Program-made: the position numbers and the translations under genes
The notes under the pieces: model-generated
Seen by the model: the letters and a program-made list of their open reading frames with translations, nothing else
What the model was told of the DNA's origin: nothing
Databases searched by the model: none
Part shown: one piece after another, positions 7,515-11,804 of the stretch
Numbering within the stretch: the first letter of the stretch is position 1
How the letters are laid out: each line of letters starts with the position of its first letter
NCBI GenBank assembly: GCA_019235595.1
Contig: JAFAKI010000041.1
Span: forward strand, 1 to 11,804
DNA from: Mucilaginibacter sp.
GTDB lineage: Bacteria > Bacteroidota > Bacteroidia > Sphingobacteriales > Sphingobacteriaceae
Length of the DNA: 11,804 nucleotides
Direction of reading: 5' to 3'

Positions 7515-7552
7515 GGTTAAAGGGCAGAAAAATAGCTTTCTTCTTTAACCTT
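7513..7552 (-). terminator. Hairpin after scpA, possible terminator
   Basis: AAGGTTAAAG at 7513-7522 and CTTTAACCTT at 7543-7552 are perfect 10-bp inverted complements around a 20-nt loop. The loop itself can add a few A-T pairs (AGAAA with TTTCT on the minus strand). It begins 12 nt after the scpA stop on the minus strand. No T-run follows, so it is not a classical intrinsic terminator, but position and symmetry suit a transcript end. Confidence 0.45.
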
Positions 7553-7564
7553 TCCGCTTTCTCC

Positions 7565-8302
7565 TCACCTAACGGATATCCAAAAATTATTGTATCCCAA
7601 ACCGATCTGGATGTTGATCAGTTCCTGCTGCAGCATTTCGAGCACTGCAAGGAAGTTATATACAAAGTGCACCTTGTTTTCTGAGTGTCCGGCAAGGGCT
7701 TTAAAGTCCATTTTTTGGTTGATGAGCAACAGTTCATTGATGGCCTTTTTCTGTTTTTCGATGGTATATGGGTACTGAACGACTGTATGTTTTACTTCTT
7801 CAGTGCGATTAGCGAAACGCCTGGTCACCTTGTCATACACCATCATCAGTTTATACAAGGTCAATTCCGATAATTCTTCGCCTGGCACTGCGGTTTTCTC
7901 AACTTGTTGTAAATCGAAAGTTATATTGCCACGTTTTTCTTGTTTCAGACGCTCTTCCTCCATCGGGCGCAGTTCTTCGCATATCAGCTTGAACTTCTTG
8001 TATTCTATCAGCTTGCGTACCAGTTCTGCTTTCGGGTCAAGTTCGCCATCCTCTTCAGCCGCATATCGTGGCAGCAGCATTTTAGCTTTAATGCGCATCA
8101 GGGTAGCCGCCACAAAAATAAATTCGCTGGCCAGCTCCATGTTTAAGTTGTTCATCTGGTGAATGTAGTTCAGAAAGTCGTCGGTTATCTTCGCAATCGG
8201 AATATCATGAATATCCAGCTCATCCCGCTCTATGAAAAAGAGGAGCAGGTCAAACGGACCTTCAAATTGCGCTAACTTTATTTCGAAACTATTATCGGTC
8301 AT
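7565..8302 (-). CDS. scpA: Segregation and condensation protein A (kleisin of the SMC complex)
   Basis: ScpA is the kleisin that bridges the SMC heads and recruits ScpB in the bacterial condensin, which organises and segregates the chromosome. The 245 residues match the family. The N-terminal FEIKLAQFEGPFDLLLFFIE and the following ELDIHDIPIAKITDDFLNYI are the characteristic opening helices that contact the SMC neck. LASEFIFVAATLMRIKAKMLLP (about 57-78) is the second conserved block. The charged middle (about 80-140) is linker, and the last 75 or so residues fit the winged-helix domain that binds the SMC cap. scpB and smc are not in the window, so the complex is encoded at dispersed loci. The ATG at 8302 gives the standard N-terminus. 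The gene is divergent from dxs. Confidence 0.95.
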   Translation of the reverse strand: MTDNSFEIKLAQFEGPFDLLLFFIERDELDIHDIPIAKITDDFLNYIHQMNNLNMELASEFIFVAATLMRIKAKMLLPRYAAEEDGELDPKAELVRKLIEYKKFKLICEELRPMEEERLKQEKRGNITFDLQQVEKTAVPGEELSELTLYKLMMVYDKVTRRFANRTEEVKHTVVQYPYTIEKQKKAINELLLINQKMDFKALAGHSENKVHFVYNFLAVLEMLQQELINIQIGLGYNNFWISVR

Positions 8303-8478
8303 AAAACGACTCCAAGCCTAAACTATCAACATTACAAAGGTGTTAAAAGTTGCAGACGTAATTGTCGACTAATTATCAACTTATTCTACTTTGCTAACAT
8401 TTCGGAAGTGGAATTATTATGTTTTCCTTTATTTTAGGAATTAAATGCCTTACTTTGTAAGTTAAATTTTCTATAAGG
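8303..8478. promoter_or_regulatory. Divergent promoter spacer between scpA and dxs
   Basis: This 176-nt AT-rich spacer must drive both genes. On the plus strand TACTTTG occurs at 8387-8393, with a TTG 22 nt upstream at 8362-8364, and again at 8451-8457; both are one base short of TAnnTTTG. On the minus strand CACCTTTG (8342 to 8335) is one mismatch from the consensus and ends 32 nt before the scpA start. I see no riboswitch. In particular there is no CTGAGA thi-box word, although Dxs uses thiamine diphosphate. Confidence 0.4.
8449..8461 (+). promoter_or_regulatory. Possible -7 box of dxs within a small palindrome
   Basis: CTTAC-TTT-GTAAG is a perfect 5-bp inverted repeat that contains TTACTTTG (8450-8457), one mismatch from the Bacteroidota -7 consensus. 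It ends 17 nt before the upstream ATG of dxs. A promoter overlapping a small operator-like palindrome is possible, but a 5-bp arm can arise by chance. Confidence 0.35.
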
Positions 8479-10413
8479 ATGTCAATGCAGGTAACCCCCG
8501 GAGATTTACTTCAAAAAATCAACTATCCATCTGATTTAAAGCAACTTACCGAAGAACAACTCGAACAGGTTTGCAACGAGCTGCGTCAATATATTATCGA
8601 CGTGGTATCTGTAAATGGTGGTCATTTTGCAGCAAGTTTGGGTGTTGTTGAGTTGACCGTCGCCCTGCATTATATTTTAAATACACCTTATGATCAATTA
8701 GTGTGGGATGTGGGCCACCAGGCTTATGGACACAAGATACTAACCGGTCGCCGGGATAATTTCCATACCAATCGTGTTTACCAGGGCATCAGTGGTTTCC
8801 CGAAACGTTCCGAAAGCGAATACGATACTTTTGGTGTGGGGCACTCGTCTACCTCGGTTTCGGCTGCATTGGGTATGGCGGTAGCTTCAAGGTATAAGGG
8901 TGAAACCGACCGCCAGCATGTGGCTGTGATTGGTGATGGTGCAATGACTGCCGGTATGGCGTTTGAAGCGTTGAACCATGCAGGTATCGAGAACTCCAAT
9001 ATCCTGGTTATCCTGAACGACAATAATATGTCGATCGACCCCAATGTGGGCGCATTGAAGCAGTATTTAACTGACATTACTACCTCGAAACCTTACAACC
9101 GTTTCAGGGACGATATAGCGACTGTACTAACGAAGATATCTTCAATGGGACCTGATGCTTTCAAGATCGCGAAGAAGATCGAAAAAAGCATTAAGGGGAC
9201 CCTTTTGAAGAAGAGCAATTTCTTTGAAGCACTGCAGTTCCGTTATTTTGGGCCGATTGATGGGCACGATGTAAAGCACCTTGTAAAAGTATTGCGCGAT
9301 TTGCGCGATATACCCGGCCCAAAGCTATTGCATTGCGTTACGGTAAAAGGCAAGGGCTACGCTTTGGCCGAAAAAGATCAGACCAAATGGCACGCTCCCG
9401 GTTTGTTTGATAAAATTACCGGCGAGATTAAGAAATCAAAATCCGAAAAACCACAGCCGCCAAAATACCAGGATGTATTTGGTCATACCATCATCGAGCT
9501 TGCCGAGCAGAACCCTAAAATTATGGGCATTACGCCGGCTATGCCTTCAGGTTGCTCATTAAACCTGATGATGAAAGCCATGCCCGACCGAGCCTTTGAC
9601 GTGGGTATTGCCGAACAGCACGCGGTTACGTTCTCAGCCGGATTGGCAACGCAAGGACTTATTCCTTTCTGCAACATCTACTCCAGCTTTATGCAGAGGG
9701 CTTATGATCAGGTAATACACGACGTAGCTATCCAGAAACTGAATGTGGTATTCTGCCTGGATCGTGCTGGAATTGCTGGTGCCGACGGGCCAACACACCA
9801 TGGCGCTTACGACCTGGCTTATATGCGCTGCATACCAAACATGATCGTATCGGCGCCAATGAATGAGGAAGAGCTGCGCAACCTGATGTATACCGCACAG
9901 CAGGATGATATGGGGCCGTTCGTGATCCGTTATCCTCGCGGCACAGGTGTTATGCCTGATTGGCAGCGCCCATTGAAAGCTATCCCGGTAGGAAAAGGCC
10001 GTAAAATAACTGATGGAGAAGACGTAGCTATCTTGTCAATCGGTACCATAGGCAACGAAGTGGTCAAAGCATTTGCCGAATTAAACAGCGATGGCTTTTA
10101 TCCTGCACATTACGATATCCGCTTTGTGAAACCGCTGGATGAACACCTGCTACACGAAGTATTCCAAAAATTCAGTAAAGTAATTACTGTTGAAGATGGC
10201 TGTATTGAAGGCGGTATGGGAAGCGCCATATTGGAATTCATGGCTGATAACAATTACTCTGCTGAAGTAGTTCGCTTAGGCATCCCTGATGAATTTATTG
10301 AACATGGCGACCAACCTGAACTCTGGTCCGAATGCGGTTACGATGCGAACGCCATTATTGAACAGGTGAAGAAAATGGGTATTAAACGCAGTGCCCACAC
10401 GATAGCTTCTTAA
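8479..10413 (+). CDS. dxs: 1-deoxy-D-xylulose-5-phosphate synthase
   Basis: Thiamine-diphosphate enzyme that condenses pyruvate with glyceraldehyde 3-phosphate to make 1-deoxyxylulose 5-phosphate. This is the first step of the MEP isoprenoid pathway, and its product also feeds thiamine and pyridoxal synthesis. At 644 residues it is normal for the family. The N-terminal domain has GGHFAASLG with His49, DVGHQAYGHKILTGR (77-91), the ThDP/Mg motif GDGAMTAG (152-159) with NDNNMSI (180-186), and FGPIDGHD (257-264). The central domain has GIAEQHAVTFSAG with catalytic Glu379, and DRAGIAGADGPTHHG (428-442). The rest is the transketolase C-terminal domain. Two in-frame ATGs compete: 8479 overlaps the AAGG at 8475-8478, whereas 8485 lies 6 nt after it, so translation may start at 8485 with MQVTPGDLL. 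The gene stands alone and is convergent with the next gene. Confidence 0.98.
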   Translation: MSMQVTPGDLLQKINYPSDLKQLTEEQLEQVCNELRQYIIDVVSVNGGHFAASLGVVELTVALHYILNTPYDQLVWDVGHQAYGHKILTGRRDNFHTNRVYQGISGFPKRSESEYDTFGVGHSSTSVSAALGMAVASRYKGETDRQHVAVIGDGAMTAGMAFEALNHAGIENSNILVILNDNNMSIDPNVGALKQYLTDITTSKPYNRFRDDIATVLTKISSMGPDAFKIAKKIEKSIKGTLLKKSNFFEALQFRYFGPIDGHDVKHLVKVLRDLRDIPGPKLLHCVTVKGKGYALAEKDQTKWHAPGLFDKITGEIKKSKSEKPQPPKYQDVFGHTIIELAEQNPKIMGITPAMPSGCSLNLMMKAMPDRAFDVGIAEQHAVTFSAGLATQGLIPFCNIYSSFMQRAYDQVIHDVAIQKLNVVFCLDRAGIAGADGPTHHGAYDLAYMRCIPNMIVSAPMNEEELRNLMYTAQQDDMGPFVIRYPRGTGVMPDWQRPLKAIPVGKGRKITDGEDVAILSIGTIGNEVVKAFAELNSDGFYPAHYDIRFVKPLDEHLLHEVFQKFSKVITVEDGCIEGGMGSAILEFMADNNYSAEVVRLGIPDEFIEHGDQPELWSECGYDANAIIEQVKKMGIKRSAHTIAS

Positions 10414-10512
10414 TGTGCAGATGAGTAGATATGCAGATATGCAAATGATTAAATCTGCTGATTAATTAATCAATCAAAAAATCATCTGCACATTTGCATA
10501 TCTACACATTCG
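10414..10512. repeat. Repeat-rich convergent spacer after dxs, possible bidirectional terminator
   Basis: AGATATGCAAATG (10435-10447) and CATTTGCATATCT (10491-10503) are a perfect 13-bp inverted repeat around a 43-nt AT-rich loop. TGTGCAGATGA (10414-10424) is the reverse complement of 10482-10492, and GTAGATATGCA (10425-10435) that of 10495-10505, but the right arm carries these modules in shuffled order. AGATATGC is tandemly doubled at 10427-10442. A further hairpin, ACACATT-CGCT-AATGTGT (10504-10521), covers the stop codon of the minus-strand gene. It may end transcription from both sides. No coding potential is seen. Confidence 0.6.
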
Positions 10513-11804
10513 CTAATGTGTTCGATAGCTTGCCAAATCATTATATATCTGCCTGAACGAGCTTCTTAAACCGATGGTCAGCATCGTCGTTCGATCTTTG
10601 AACTGCGAATTCTGCTCCTGCCGGAATACTCCGCCTAATTCAATTCTCAGATTATATTTCGGATTGAGTAAGTAAGCTACTTTGCCTTGCAGATAATACA
10701 TATTGGTAGTTAAGCCCTGGCCTGTGTAATTACCAAAAAATCTGGCCGGAGTAGTATACAATTGAAAGATATCTTTACCATAATTCAATCCGGCGGAATC
10801 TAAGCCATAGTGCCCGTAATCAAACTCGCCTGAGAAGTCAAAACGTTTGTAGGAGTAGTTCAGCAAGCCAACAATCTCACGGAAATTTGCCCCCCACGGA
10901 TGGGCCAGCGGCTCACTATTTTCAGAGTAGTTTTCTATAGATGATCTGGCTGAATAGGTGTATGGCTTAGCATTATTGCTTTCGAGCAGGTAGTTCAGAT
11001 TCTTAACACCAAACAGGTTTGCTCCACGGATACCTAATTGCCAACCGTATTTGTTAACCGATGCGCCATCGCTTGAGAAAAAGTCTTTCGATACAAACTC
11101 ATTTAATGCGAATTGACCGTAAGCAGTAATGCCATCTGTCAATTTATATTTGGCTGTCAAACCAAGCAGGGACTTATCGGGGTCGGCGCTTGAATTGTTA
11201 ACCGGTTTCAGGAATATGATCGGGTTGATGTAGTTGAAATCAAAAGGTCGCTTTGCACCATTATCATCCGTAAAAAACCCCATGATGTTCTCAAAGAAGC
11301 CAACAGAGAATCGGTTACTCACATCCCAGTCCAGGTAATGAAATACCCCGAATTTATGCCTGTCGGCGCCATACTGCGAGGTAAATGCGGGGTCATTCAT
11401 ATCCGTCCACATCACCATATAGCGAACATTCCCTAAAGTACCAGTCAGCTTTAGAAATGGGTAGGGGGACGCATAGTCAGATAACAGCATCGACCTATAA
11501 CCGTCCCCAATAAAAGTTTTGTCGCGTCCGGCCGAAATATTCAGATATTTTATCGGTGTATAGGAGACGACCGCCGTTATATACGACCATGAATAGCCGT
11601 TATCGCTATAAGTTTTAGCGTAAGCTTGCCCCGGAACAATACCAACTTGTTTTATATAGGTCGACAGATATTCAGGCACAACCGCATTGTTCAGATAACC
11701 CGAAACGTTATACTGAAACTTATCGCTAATTGTACCCCCCAATTGCAGGCCTATAGCACTGGTGTAAGTATTGAGCTTTCCTGAGAAATCTCTACCAACG
11801 CCAA
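10513..11804 (-). CDS. Outer-membrane beta-barrel protein, RemB/Wzi-like, 5' end beyond the window
   Basis: The frame is open from the TAG at 10513-10515 to the right edge (about 430 residues seen), so the true start and any signal peptide lie outside. The first in-window start-like codon, a TTG at 11740-11742, is internal: the frame continues upstream as GVGRDFSGKLNTYTSAIGLQ. The sequence is rich in alternating aromatic and polar strands ending in short turns, as in outer-membrane barrels. Segments such as FIGDGYRSMLLSDYASPYPFLK, FGVFHYLDWDV, FNYINPIIFLKPV, YGQFALNEF and PLAHPWGANFREI recall, from memory, the gliding-motility protein RemB of flavobacteria and the Wzi capsule-assembly family. 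The role could be surface polysaccharide attachment, export or motility; it is not settled by the sequence. It is convergent with dxs, and its neighbours give no functional clue. Confidence 0.72.
   Translation of the reverse strand, partial: GVGRDFSGKLNTYTSAIGLQLGGTISDKFQYNVSGYLNNAVVPEYLSTYIKQVGIVPGQAYAKTYSDNGYSWSYITAVVSYTPIKYLNISAGRDKTFIGDGYRSMLLSDYASPYPFLKLTGTLGNVRYMVMWTDMNDPAFTSQYGADRHKFGVFHYLDWDVSNRFSVGFFENIMGFFTDDNGAKRPFDFNYINPIIFLKPVNNSSADPDKSLLGLTAKYKLTDGITAYGQFALNEFVSKDFFSSDGASVNKYGWQLGIRGANLFGVKNLNYLLESNNAKPYTYSARSSIENYSENSEPLAHPWGANFREIVGLLNYSYKRFDFSGEFDYGHYGLDSAGLNYGKDIFQLYTTPARFFGNYTGQGLTTNMYYLQGKVAYLLNPKYNLRIELGGVFRQEQNSQFKDRTTMLTIGLRSSFRQIYNDLASYRTH

Noticed and set aside
7415..7564. 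Glycine or SAM riboswitch upstream of glyA
   Set aside because: The region is made of short repeats and a terminator-like stem, and no conserved aptamer core was recognised.
7803..8162. Plus-strand 119-codon open frame
   Set aside because: Antisense to scpA and Ser/Arg-rich in the way antisense frames often are. No promoter or family resemblance.
8303..8478. Thiamine riboswitch upstream of dxs
   Set aside because: No thi-box word CTGAGA and no long paired leader. The region is short and AT-rich.
11740..11742. TTG as the start of the outer-membrane barrel gene
   Set aside because: The frame continues without a stop to the right edge with barrel-like sequence, so the gene is simply truncated by the window.

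Overview
The window looks like ordinary core chromosome of a Bacteroidota bacterium, most likely a member of the Sphingobacteriaceae (Mucilaginibacter or Pedobacter type). The clues are the protein families, the Bacteroidota-type -7 box (TAnnTTTG) in front of rlmN, the lack of strong Shine-Dalgarno sequences, and a RemB/Wzi-like outer-membrane barrel. Genus and family are inferred from familiarity, not from a search.

Layout from left to right. A metal-dependent amidohydrolase (minus strand, C-terminal part beyond the left edge) is divergent from rlmN, and rlmN is followed after 27 nt by a ComF-family phosphoribosyltransferase. A repeat-rich convergent spacer (about 2904-2985) separates these from a minus-strand block. 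That block reads scpA, glyA, then a 1048-residue soluble hybrid histidine kinase (GAF, four PAS, HisKA, HATPase, REC) starting 14 nt after glyA. A 176-nt divergent spacer separates scpA from dxs (plus strand). dxs converges on a minus-strand outer-membrane beta-barrel gene cut by the right edge, across a second repeat-rich spacer (10414-10512).

Most genes are housekeeping: 23S rRNA/tRNA methylation (RlmN), serine-glycine and one-carbon metabolism (GlyA), chromosome condensation (ScpA) and isoprenoid precursor synthesis (Dxs). The lineage-specific parts are the hybrid kinase, which has no HPt protein or separate regulator beside it, and the RemB-like barrel. I see no tRNA, rRNA, insertion sequence, CRISPR array, prophage or defence system.

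The most unusual content is in the spacers. Three intergenic regions carry short direct and inverted repeats, and two of them share an exact 15-nt word in opposite orientation. One repeat supplies the stop codon of the histidine kinase. I found no convincing new multi-gene system. The candidates worth checking are these spacer repeats, the probable GTG start of rlmN directly after its promoter, and the 123-residue PAS repeat in the kinase.
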